From Stramenopiles sp. TOSAG23-6 (lineage: Eukaryota > Sar): 12,867 nt of DNA. The first letter of the stretch is position 1, and each line of letters opens with the position of its first letter. Of the stretch, positions 1 to 7,440 are shown in pieces. The position numbers were made by a program, and so were the translations under genes. Location of the stretch: NCBI GenBank assembly GCA_900128565.1, contig LT636186.1:1-12867 (forward strand). Reading direction: 5' to 3'. The notes beneath the pieces were generated by a model, which searched no databases, was not told where the DNA came from, and worked only from the letters and a program-made list of their open reading frames with translations.

Positions 1-4
1 ATTA

Positions 5-2041
5 CTACGTAGGTAATAGTGGACGTGGTGAATTTCTCAATTTAAATTCTTCCCATGATGGAGGTGGTGGCGTTTCTGGTGGTTCAACATCATTTAAACA
101 ATCTGAATTTTCTGTACTATTTCGTTTTCTTTTGATATTACCAAATACATTATTGCCACCTTGTCCTGGAGAGTGACATTCTTGTCCAGTAGAATCATCA
201 GTAATACTACATTGTGTTGTTATACTTGGATCAATTATCGTTCTTTTTGTATTTTTCCCTATTTTTTTGTTAAGTTTATCAATTTCAAATTTACGATCGT
301 GTAAACAAACAGAAAAGACTCGAGATATATTCTTCATTCGTTCACGTCTCATTCCAACTTTTCCAAGTTGTTGTTTTTTCCGATTCAACAGAGAAAGTTT
401 GTAAAATCCAAAAGAAATTAGTACAAGAACAAAAAGGACACTTCCAAGATATGGTAAATATTTTGTAAATTTTGGTTTCCAAGGTTTTTCAACAGGATGT
501 ATATACGTAACTTTATCAGCATTAGTATATTGAATACTTTGAANTTTAAAAGGATTTGAAGTCATTAATTCAAATGGCTTTGGTAATTTACGAGCAGCTA
601 TTTGTATTTTTTTACTAAATACATTTTGCATTTGAGTAACAGAAGGCATTTCGATTTCAGTATTTTGTTGTTGATTGTTTTTTTCAGCCAACCAATGAAT
701 AATTACATGTATCTGGAGACAATTGGATGGTATCGTAGAACCTCGACGTTCACCACAAATAAGTCCTTGTTTTACTTCTATTTTTATTTCATCGCTATAA
801 TAGAAAATATCGGATTGAGATTTGTGAACTAAACGACGATTATGTACTGTACTATCCATTTGATGAATATTTTCATCATTCCATTTTTCATTATACATGA
901 ATACATCTGAAGCAAAGTTTTCAAGTGGTTTATACACTGCTTTTTTGTCATATTGTTGATTAAAACTGATAATAAATAGAGATTGGGCAACATCATGTCG
1001 TTCTGAAAGACTGATTTTACTGTCACATGTATCACCAGTGTAACCTAAATAACATTTACAAAAATCGCCATAGTCTCCTGCACACTTGCCATGGTGATTA
1101 CAAAAAGATAATGTTTGACAGTTTTCTTGATAAACACTTTCATCACATCGAATACCTTTCCATAATTTCAAATCATGACATTCACAAGAAGCAATATTAT
1201 CTTTGATGACACATTTTCCATATTCACTGCATTCTACATCATCACAAGACTTTTCACAACCTACACCAAAATAATTTGGTGGACATGAACAAAAACATCC
1301 ACCTACTTTACCTTTAACCTCTCCACCGTTAAGACAAAGTATAGCATCACTTTCACAGTCTTTTTTGTGTTTACAATTATCTCCATCATAATCATCAGTA
1401 CATTTACATATACACTTGTCATCTTTTTCGATAGGTGTACCATGAATACTACATGATAATGTATTCATGTCAGTAGTACATTCATCACATTGTTTACCAC
1501 CAAAACCATTAGTACATTTACATACACACTTATCTTCTTTTTCGATAGGTGTACCATGTATACTACATGATAACGTGTCATTAGTACATTTATCACATTG
1601 TTTACCACCAAAATTATCAGTACATTTACATATACATTCATCTTTCACACCTTGTACAACACCATGATCACCACAACTTGACGCATCATTTCTACAACAT
1701 TTCATTTTGTTAAACATTTCAATTTTTTGAAGAGAATTGAATAAATTCTTGAGTGGCAAATCTTTCTTTGTATACTCTACTATAAAAAACTCGAGTGGCA
1801 AATATTTGTTTTGATATTTTTGGAAAAATCCCTGACAATTTTCTTTTCTAAAAAGAGGCAAACTCTTTGAACAAAATTCTATGTTGTCATCATTAGCATT
1901 GAGTTTTGAAAAATGTTGACAACAAGAAGTATTTCCAAGAAGATCAATTGTTTTACAATCCGTATTTCCATTTGAAATTATTCTCTCCATACAAAACTTA
2001 TTTTTAACCAATTCAAACATATTATAATATTTCTTTCGCAT
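5..2041 (-). CDS. EGF-repeat single-pass membrane protein
   Basis: I do not recognise a named orthologue. The 678-residue product has a cysteine-rich N-terminal part (residues 1-115) and then about six EGF/laminin-like modules (about 115-340) with repeated C-x-C and G-x-x-C spacings. A cysteine-poor region (340-525) follows, then one hydrophobic segment at about 528-548 followed by basic residues, and a polar cytoplasmic tail ending in a proline-rich stretch (PPETPPPPSW). This is the layout of a type I surface receptor or adhesion protein; ligand and role are unknown. No signal peptide follows the first ATG, and the frame stays open upstream with more cysteines (to about 2091). The true N-terminus, including a signal peptide, probably lies in an upstream exon. 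That exon would be joined through the element at 2092-2184, but the antiporter now sits there in a different phase. One ambiguous base (N at 544) gives an unknown residue 500. Confidence 0.75.
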   Translation of the reverse strand: MRKKYYNMFELVKNKFCMERIISNGNTDCKTIDLLGNTSCCQHFSKLNANDDNIEFCSKSLPLFRKENCQGFFQKYQNKYLPLEFFIVEYTKKDLPLKNLFNSLQKIEMFNKMKCCRNDASSCGDHGVVQGVKDECICKCTDNFGGKQCDKCTNDTLSCSIHGTPIEKEDKCVCKCTNGFGGKQCDECTTDMNTLSCSIHGTPIEKDDKCICKCTDDYDGDNCKHKKDCESDAILCLNGGEVKGKVGGCFCSCPPNYFGVGCEKSCDDVECSEYGKCVIKDNIASCECHDLKLWKGIRCDESVYQENCQTLSFCNHHGKCAGDYGDFCKCYLGYTGDTCDSKISLSERHDVAQSLFIISFNQQYDKKAVYKPLENFASDVFMYNEKWNDENIHQMDSTVHNRRLVHKSQSDIFYYSDEIKIEVKQGLICGERRGSTIPSNCLQIHVIIHWLAEKNNQQQNTEIEMPSVTQMQNVFSKKIQIAARKLPKPFELMTSNPFKXQSIQYTNADKVTYIHPVEKPWKPKFTKYLPYLGSVLFVLVLISFGFYKLSLLNRKKQQLGKVGMRRERMKNISRVFSVCLHDRKFEIDKLNKKIGKNTKRTIIDPSITTQCSITDDSTGQECHSPGQGGNNVFGNIKRKRNSTENSDCLNDVEPPETPPPPSWEEFKLRNSPRPLLPT
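1398..1619 (-). repeat. Tandem duplication of EGF-module coding units
   Basis: Two adjacent units, 1398-1511 (114 bp) and 1512-1619 (108 bp), are very similar at the nucleotide level, and a third, more diverged start follows at 1620. Each encodes one 36-38 residue EGF-like module with the shared core SCSIHGTPIEK. The near-identity points to recent in-frame module duplication within the surface-protein gene. Confidence 0.8.
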
Positions 2042-2091
2042 GCTTTCATTACATACTTTACCTACAACACTTAAATCACAACACGAACGGA

Positions 2092-2184
2092 GTGTATTTT
2101 GGAAAAATATTTCAAAAAAAAATCGTTAGGTACAAAATTGCGTACGAAAAAAAAACTTCGAATTTGAAAAAAAATAAAACATAC
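2092..2184 (-). mobile_element. Introner-like element, probably chimeric between two genes
   Basis: On the minus strand it starts GTATGTTTTA just after the antiporter exon and contains a hairpin-like core followed by ACCTAAC. It ends CCAAAATAC-AC at 2092. Unlike every other readable hairpin copy in the window, the two bases before the donor (CC) do not match the two at the end (AC). The flanking phases also differ: the antiporter exon ends in phase 2, while the EGF frame to the left needs phase 1. Splicing antiporter to the left flank would give only PPFVL and a stop at 2076-2078. This looks like the 5' half of one gene's element fused to the 3' half of another's. Confidence 0.75.
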
Positions 2185-3454
2185 GGTAAAACAGTTGTAC
2201 TAAATAAGGAAGATATTGGCACAGTAGCACCAACACTTGCAAAAAATATAGACGCAAGCCAATTTGCAATTTCAGCGACCCGACTTTCCCAAATATTTTG
2301 TATACCACTAACTGAAGCGAATGCGACACCAGTAAAGAAAATTCCTAATAAATAAGTTGATCCTGCATATCCAGAAATAGCTGACATTCCAAATCCAGAT
2401 AAAAAAAGAAAACTTAATAAAACTTCATTGTAACCTAACTTACACAACTCAAAAATATGTTTTAAAAAGTCCTTTTTCTTTATTGACTGATTGATTTCAT
2501 TTTCTTTAGTTGATTTCGATATTTCATCAAAATTTTCATTTATTTGACTTTGTTTTGTTTTTTTTGTTTTTTTTGTTTTTTTTGTTTCTGTGTTTGACTC
2601 TATTAGAGGTGGTGTATCATGAATAAATTCCTTATTTTGTTTTTTTGTCTCCATTGCTACTGATGTATGGCAACTCAACCCATTTGATACATTATCGTGG
2701 AACACCAAATGAAAGTGCAACCATGGCATTATAAGAGACACTACTTTGCTCAAGAGTACAAAACAGACAAAGACTCCAATGGAAGCAACAATCGGACGTG
2801 TGCAAACAAAAGCTACATTTTTATCTGTATTATCTATGTCACTGATATTTGAAATCACTGCAATGATTATAAGCGATAAAACATCATCGATTATCGCAGC
2901 AACCGATATTAGACTACCTAATTCGGAATTCAATTCTTTTGCATCTCTAAGAAGGCGCGTGGCTATACCTATTGAAGTACTCGAGATACAAGTACCTCCA
3001 ACGATTGACGCGCGGAACGGATAGCCGAATGAATATTATGTGTACATTATATCAACTATGTTGCAAATAAATAAGATGAGATATTACAAAATGAATGACT
3101 TTGAAAGTATTGCTTGTAGTATATACAAAATATTAACAAGGTCAATAATCCTAATCCCAAGGGAACTACTGTGCCAGTTACAGCAATAAGACAAGACCTC
3201 ACCCCTGCTTTCTTTAACTTGGAAGTGTTGACACTTAAACCACCTTCTAGAACAAGAAGGCTTAATCCAAGTTGACCAACAGTATTTGTGGTATTCATAT
3301 CTATAATCCAATCTAGTGCATATGGACCAAGAACAGCTCCAGCAACTATTTCTCCAACCATCACTGATTTCAAAGGCGCCAAGAAAATACCAAAAGCCCA
3401 GACAGTTGAAAGGAAAATTCCAAGTAGCATAAGGTTATCAAGAGAACTCGACAT
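2185..3454 (-). CDS. CPA2/KefB-type cation:proton antiporter, C-terminally truncated
   Basis: Membrane exchanger of monovalent cations for protons. Exon 1 is 3127-3454 and exon 2 is 2185-3031, giving about 391 residues. The start is the ATG at 3452-3454, just before the first membrane helix. About ten hydrophobic segments are visible. Family signatures are MVGEIVAGAVLGPYAL near the start, a glycine-rich SSTSIGIA stretch, and AAIIDDV with the paired aspartates at about 158-159. That Asp-Asp pair marks electrogenic CPA2 exchangers. A long hydrophilic loop between helices 7 and 8 carries a KKT repeat. The product stops after the FFASVGATVP segment, where family members have two or three further helices, so the 3' end of the gene is missing or displaced at the element at 2092-2184. 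It shares a divergent promoter region with the dehydrogenase on the plus strand. Confidence 0.8.
2557..2584 (-). repeat. 9-bp microsatellite encoding KKT repeats
   Basis: Three exact copies of G followed by eight T on the plus strand (9-bp period, in frame) encode KKTKKTKKT in the hydrophilic loop of the antiporter. The period is a multiple of three, so length changes would be tolerated. Confidence 0.85.
3032..3126 (-). other. Antiporter intron 1, non-AG 3' end, no hairpin
   Basis: This 95-bp intron starts GTATAT and ends AATA-TT. The terminal TT repeats the TT before the donor, as in the hairpin introns. The join gives LLIF-SFGYPFRASIVGG, which restores the antiporter alignment. No AG acceptor works: the downstream frame has a TAA (minus strand, just before TATTCATTC) that excludes any acceptor further upstream, and the next AG lies inside conserved coding sequence. 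The hairpin core and ACCTAAC are absent, so this may be a decayed element or another family. Confidence 0.65.
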
Positions 3455-3752
3455 TGTTCTTACAAAGCAATAAAACAAACACGAAACATGCTAAAGGATA
3501 TGATAGACACGACAGGAAAAATCAATCATCATCGAGACATTAGCAGAGAATATTCATTCAATATTATTTTGTCGTCGACGGTCGCGATTGCGTCGCGATT
3601 CGAGAATCGAGATGATCGGAGATTTTGATCATAAAAAAAACTCCCGATTTTCGATTGATGGATTGTTGTTTGTTTAACTTTTGTTGTTGATTATTTTATA
3701 ATATAAGTATTTTATCAATTATTTCCACCAATTATCATCAAGTAGTAGTAGG
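3455..3752. promoter_or_regulatory. Divergent promoter region, antiporter / dehydrogenase
   Basis: This is the non-coding gap between two divergent start codons. Against the AT-rich background it has a CpG-rich patch (about 3571-3620) with two direct GTCGCGATT copies at 3581-3589 and 3592-3600, 11 bp apart, so they would lie on the same face of the helix. GTCGAC and two CGAGA copies are next to it. TCGCGA recurs in the other divergent promoter at 8698-8703. I see no clear TATA box near the plus-strand start. Confidence 0.45.
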
Positions 3753-4940
3753 ATGCTGGTGCATCGAAATTTAGCACGTTGTTTGAGAGACAATTCCTCT
3801 TTTTTCAGAGCGTCATCATCTGCGGTGCATGATTCAGCCCAAATTGTTGCCGCTGTCCCCTTACGGGCTCTCGTTTCACATCTTACACAGCTTTGTGGCT
3901 CTGATATTGACGAGTCTTGCCGTATTGCTGAAAATCTTGTGATGTCAAACCTTAAGGGTCACGACTCTCATGGTGTAGGCTATTTACCTCGCTATATACG
4001 CACAGCATTAAAATCAAACTTAGTACCAAATCAAAGTGTAAAGATTATAGGAGAAAGCGACACAATGATTTCGCTTGATGGAGGTCGTGGATATGGACAG
4101 TCAGTTGGCAAGGAGGCTATGAAGCTTGGTATTCAAAAGGCACGTGAGCATAAAATGTGTATAGTATCACTTAGAAATTCACATCATCTAGCAAGGATTG
4201 GTGCTTGGGCTGAAATGTGCACAGCTGCCGGTTTTATGTCGCTGCATTTCGTCAATGTAGCTGGACACGAACCGCTTGTTGCCCCTCATAATGGTGGAGA
4301 AGCAAAGCTTGGAACGAATCCTATATGTATTGGTTTTCCAGACCTGACAGATAAAGCAGACAATGTCAAAAGGTGTGACATTATTCTAGATTATGCAACT
4401 AGTCAAGTTGCATTGGGTAAAGTACGTGAAGCATATGGGAGAGGAGAGTTGATGCCTCAAGGTTGCTTATTAGATCACAGTGGAAGAGAAACAAAAGATC
4501 CAAGTGTCAAGTTTTGTGAAAAGAAGGGTTCTTTACTACCATTTGGTGACCATAAAGGCTACGCATTAGCGCTAATGTGCGAATTAATTGGAGCAGTTGC
4601 AACTGGTGGTCAAACAATTGCACCTGAGTGGGAGCGCGATGATACTATTATTAATTCAATGTTTACTGTAATTATTGATCCATCAAGAACGTCCACCTCA
4701 GAAGCACCACAGTTAGCCTCCGAAACAGAGCAATTAATGTCGTATGTCACTGCTGCAGAGAGAAGACCAGGGAGTTCCGATGATGTCATGATTCCTGGTG
4801 AACCCGAGAGAAATATGTACGAGAAGAGAATAATGGATGGCATACCCATTAGCGAAGGTACGTGGTCTGAGATTCTTCATGCTGCTTCATCGTTAGGAGT
4901 TTCAGAAGCTGATGTTCATTCAATATTGAAACAGAATTGA
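3753..4940 (+). CDS. Ldh2-family NAD(P)-dependent hydroxycarboxylate dehydrogenase (HcxB/YbiC-like)
   Basis: The 395-residue product belongs to the malate/L-lactate dehydrogenase 2 family, which interconverts 2-hydroxy and 2-oxo acids with NAD(P). Visible signatures are GHDSHGVGYLPRY (69-81), NSHHLARIGAWAE (142-154) with the conserved His, GGEAKLGTNP (181-190), DYATSQVALGKVREA (213-227) and GDHKGYALALMCELIG (265-280). The C-terminal part (IPGEPERNMYEKRIMDGIPI) and overall order most resemble the bacterial HcxB/YbiC branch, which acts on hydroxyphenylpyruvate-like and related substrates; the substrate here is inferred only. The first 30 or so residues are rich in Arg, Ser and Ala and extend past the family start, so they could be a mitochondrial presequence. 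The gene has no intron, unlike most neighbours, which fits a bacterial origin but does not prove it. Confidence 0.88.
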   Translation: MLVHRNLARCLRDNSSFFRASSSAVHDSAQIVAAVPLRALVSHLTQLCGSDIDESCRIAENLVMSNLKGHDSHGVGYLPRYIRTALKSNLVPNQSVKIIGESDTMISLDGGRGYGQSVGKEAMKLGIQKAREHKMCIVSLRNSHHLARIGAWAEMCTAAGFMSLHFVNVAGHEPLVAPHNGGEAKLGTNPICIGFPDLTDKADNVKRCDIILDYATSQVALGKVREAYGRGELMPQGCLLDHSGRETKDPSVKFCEKKGSLLPFGDHKGYALALMCELIGAVATGGQTIAPEWERDDTIINSMFTVIIDPSRTSTSEAPQLASETEQLMSYVTAAERRPGSSDDVMIPGEPERNMYEKRIMDGIPISEGTWSEILHAASSLGVSEADVHSILKQN

Positions 4941-5392
4941 CGTCATAGTACGTACAATAATCTTATTGATTTTCAACGATAAATATAATTAAGTTACCTA
5001 ATTCATCATGTTGAACTGTTTAGCCTTGGTCACAAGAATTTTTTTTGAATATTTTTTAGTTTTTTTTTTAGAATTACGTTCGTGTTCGATCAGCTTGGAA
5101 GTGTGCGATTTTATAAAGAGATAGACGTCAGGTATATATAAAGGTACAAAAGAAGGTGTTTAAGCATAACTTTATATTAGAATAAACGCCGCTTCAACCA
5201 TTAATTTTACTTGATGTTGTACCTTTTGTGGTAGTGTTTTACAGACATTATTAGTATCTTAATATTTAGACACGAAATTTCGAAAAAAAACAAAGACACA
5301 AGTCAGTAGTCAGTCAGTTCGTAATAGATACTACTACCTTCTAATTCTAATAGGTGTAACTACAGAGCTATTCAACTGACGATACTGATGTA
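4941..5392. promoter_or_regulatory. Intergenic region: dehydrogenase 3' end and GTDC1 promoter
   Basis: 452 bp without a gene. It holds a TATA-like TATATATAAA at 5133-5142, about 250 bp before the GTDC1 start, a GACGTCA at 5125-5131 just before it, T-runs near 5040-5070, a short AGTC-rich stretch (about 5301-5318), and a CGAAATTTCG palindrome at 5273-5282. The palindrome resembles the introner hairpin core but lacks ACCTAAC. I see no tRNA or other RNA gene. Confidence 0.4.
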
Positions 5393-5393
5393 A
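5388..5393 (+). promoter_or_regulatory. Minimal start-stop uORF overlapping the GTDC1 start
   Basis: The sequence ATGTAATG places a one-codon upstream ORF (ATG TAA, 5388-5393) so that its stop shares its last A with the GTDC1 start codon. Ribosomes initiating at the first ATG would terminate on the main start, an arrangement that can permit termination-reinitiation. Use is not shown. Confidence 0.4.
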
Positions 5394-7107
5394 TGACTGA
5401 TTTGCTTGTTAAAACGAATGCACGACATGCAATCTTAATTGAGCCGTTTGGTGGAGGTTCACATCAGCAGTTTGTAGATCTCTTAGCTAAAACTTACAAC
5501 TCCCCGAGTTCTTGTCATTCTTTAGATATTTTTACTCTTCCAGGTAAAAAATGGCACTGGCGGTTGTTGGTATCAGCGGCCCATTTCGCAACGATAATTC
5601 CTAACCCATCAAAAAACAATACTACTTCATTATTTGCGAGCTCAATGCTGAATTTGTGTGAACTTCTTGGAATGCGTCCCGATTTATCGAGTTTACATAA
5701 GGTATATTATTTCCATGAAAACCAGCTGACTTATCCAAGTCGCCAAAAAGATGCTGCGGGTCAACGTGACTGGGCTCTTGGGTGGAATCAAATTGTTTCT
5801 TCTCTCGTTGCGGATGTGGTGTTATTTAATTCTTCCTATAATCGTAAATGTTTTTTAGATAACATACCTCGTATATTATCACGTATACCAAAAGACTGTC
5901 GTCCTTCAAATGTTGTTGAACGCATCCAAGCTAAATCCGATGTTCTCTTTTTCCCATTGCATATGTCCCCATCTACACCTTTAGTAGATGTTAAACCTTT
6001 ACATCATTTATCTAAAGGTGCTACTATTGTTTCATTGGATACAACCGATGAAAAAAAAAATTCCGATAGAAAAAACAACTCAATTGAAAATAAGTTACTT
6101 TTACCAAATAACCTCAATAGAAAAATCAATGTAGTTGAAAATTACACCTCACGTTCTTCTGACACATTTGGTACAACGTTACCTTTACATATTGTATGGG
6201 CCCACCGCTGGGAATTCGACAAAAATCCAGATTTATTATTCCGCGTGCTTCTTGAATTAAAAGATAAAGGATGTATGTTTTTATCATTAATTTCCAAATT
6301 TAGTTTTTTTTTTCGTACGAAATTTCGTACCTAACAAAAAAATTTACTAAAAAAAAATATTTTCCTACAATACATGTAACTTTAAGATCTCAATTCTTGG
6401 AGAAAGTTTTAAAGAGACCCCTGAAATATTCAAAAGTGCAAGAGAAAAACTTAATAATCATGTTTTACATTGGGGGTATCTACCTTCTCGAAAGGAATAT
6501 TTAAATGTGCTTCGGGATGCTGACGTGGCACTATCTACTGCAGATCACGAATTTTTTGGTGTAAGTACACTAGAATGTGCTTGGCAAGGATGTACGTTTT
6601 ATATGAATTTCTAATTTTTTTTTTTTTTTTGATTTTCATACGAAATTTCGTACCTAACAATTTTTTTTTGTAATTTTTTTTTCCCACAAGACATGTTTCC
6701 CGGTTTGTCCAAATAGACTTTCGTATCCAGACTTTTTCCCCAAAGAATGTCTTTATAACACTGAAAGACAACTGGTAAGAAAATTGAAAGATTTTTGTAA
6801 TTATCCCAGTCGATTGCGTGATAGGGTGTACGTGTATACTATAAAAAAAAAATGTACCATATTTTATTAACCCTAACCCTAATAAAGAAATGAAATGTTT
6901 GACATATTTTTTTTATAATACAGGCGTGAGATACTTCATGGTGTTAAGCTTCGACGCTTCCACTGGGATGAATTAAAAGAAAGGTTTGATGTGTATTTAT
7001 TCCCCCCAGCTGAAAAAAAAAGAAGGAAAAAAGATAGTAAAGGAAAACGAAAAAGAGAGGTTGAAAAAGAAATCCCAGTTGTTGACCCTAACCCTAACAA
7101 GAAATAA
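5393..7107 (+). CDS. GTDC1: GTDC1/QTMAN-like tRNA-queuosine mannosyltransferase
   Basis: GT4-type glycosyltransferase. Animal GTDC1 (QTMAN) mannosylates queuosine at position 34 of tRNA-Asp. Exons are 5393-6272, 6376-6591, 6695-6827 and 6924-7107, giving 470 residues, close to the animal protein. The N-terminal domain shows ILIEPFGGGSHQQFVD (14-29), KKWHWRLLVSAAHFA (52-66) and YYFHENQLTYP (105-115). The C-terminal domain shows WAHRWEFDKNPD (269-280), ILGES, LHWGYLPSRKEY and the EX7E-type HEFFGVSTLEC typical of retaining GT4 enzymes. Frame is kept only if the first two introns end at non-AG positions; the third is an ordinary GT-AG intron. A 30-residue Lys/Arg-rich tail (EKKRRKKDSKGKRKREVEKE, then a DPNPNK end) is not part of the catalytic fold and could be a nuclear or RNA-binding signal. 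AATAAA lies at 7165-7170. Confidence 0.87.
6273..6375 (+). mobile_element. Introner-like element, GTDC1 intron 1
   Basis: 103 bp. Exon ends GGAT, the intron starts GTATGT, and the perfect palindrome GTACGAAATTTCGTAC runs into CCTAAC (branch A about 6334, 41 nt before the end). The end is CAATAC-AT and the exon resumes GTAAC. The join restores LKDKGCNFKISILGE. No AG occurs between CTAAC and the 3' end. The AT before the donor is repeated at the end. Confidence 0.88.
6592..6694 (+). mobile_element. Introner-like element, GTDC1 intron 2
   Basis: 103 bp, starting GTACGTTTTATATG, with core CATACGAAATTTCGTACCTAAC (22 bp, here 6638-6659) and end CACAAGAC-AT. The AT before the donor is repeated at the end. 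The join gives CAWQGC-FPVCPNR in frame. The AG four bases before the end would shift the frame. The terminal GAC instead of TAC is the most diverged 3' end among the full copies. Confidence 0.85.
6828..6923 (+). other. Canonical GT-AG intron, GTDC1 intron 3
   Basis: 96 bp, starting GTACGT and ending AATACAG before GCGTGAG; the join reads RLRDRV-REILHG. It has no hairpin core and no repeated dinucleotide at its ends (GT before the donor, AG at the end). Its likely branch site lies in AACCCTAACCCTAA (6869-6882), which contains CCTAAC like the introner copies. The 3' end AATAC-AG differs from the introner end AATAC-NN only in the last two bases. Confidence 0.8.
6869..6882 (+). repeat. Telomere-like CCCTAA tract in intron
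   Basis: AACCCTAACCCTAA, just over two units of the TTAGGG complement, inside the canonical intron at branch-site distance (about 47 nt from the AG). It may serve as the branch sequence rather than as a telomere remnant. Confidence 0.6.
7085..7098 (+). repeat. Telomere-like CCCTAA tract at the GTDC1 C-terminus
   Basis: ACCCTAACCCTAAC encodes the DPNPN end of the protein just before the stop. The tract and its right flank (AGAAAT and TTGACAT shared) resemble the tract at 6869 and its flank, so the two may be a diverged duplication. Confidence 0.55.
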
Positions 7108-7434
7108 CAGTTGTTGACATCACCTCAAAAAAAAAAACCTACAAGGATACAAAAATACTCAAATAATAAAAAACTAAACCAAATTCTGTACATAACGAAT
7201 AATAGTATACTATAAATAATAATAATAATAATAATATGCACTATATATTTCGTATTATGCTCTGTTTTACACTTTTCCAAAGACACTAATGTTTGTGATA
7301 TCTTTTCAATTTCGATTTTTTTTCGTACGAAATTTCGTACCTAACGATTTTTTTTTCAAATATTTTGTGATATCTTTTCAATTTCGATTTTTTTTCGTAC
7401 GAAACCAGTTTTTTTTGGTAAAATTTCGTGTTTT
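7108..7434. other. Convergent intergenic region, GTDC1 / PhzF
   Basis: 327 bp between two gene ends. It contains an A-run near 7125, an AATAAA at 7165-7170 that could serve the GTDC1 transcript, a (AAT)7 microsatellite at 7215-7235, and a tandem, partly rearranged plus-strand introner copy from 7291 onward. I see no gene. Confidence 0.6.
7215..7235. repeat. (AAT)7 microsatellite
   Basis: Seven perfect AAT units downstream of the GTDC1 stop. Confidence 0.95.
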
Positions 7435-7440
7435 TCACAA
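7291..7440 (+). mobile_element. Tandem, rearranged introner-like copies, antisense to PhzF
   Basis: The sequences 7292-7332 and 7364-7404 are identical over 41 bp (offset 72 bp), running from TTTGTGATATC to CGTACGAAA. The first continues with the family core ACCTAACGATTTT and CAAATATTTT, then breaks into the second. The second lacks ACCTAAC, has its own CCAGTTTTTTTTGG inverted repeat, and ends TTTTTCACAATAC, the same 3' end as the POLA2 element. No coding frame needs it removed. Its end overlaps the last codons and stop of PhzF on the other strand. Confidence 0.75.

Noticed and set aside
602-1667. Plus-strand frames opposite the EGF gene (602-832, 1467-1667)
   Set aside because: Shadows of the EGF coding frame with no recognisable domains.
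3455-3478. Upstream start (TTG at 3478) for the antiporter
   Set aside because: It is not an ATG; the ATG at 3454 lies just before the first helix and is the natural start.
5273-5282. CGAAATTTCG palindrome upstream of GTDC1 as a further element copy
   Set aside because: No ACCTAAC, no GTAYGT start and no AATAC end nearby; a chance palindrome or an unrecognisable remnant.
6561-6566. Perfect GTAAGT donor inside GTDC1 exon 2
   Set aside because: It encodes the conserved GVSTLEC part of the EX7E motif and no matching acceptor preserves the fold.
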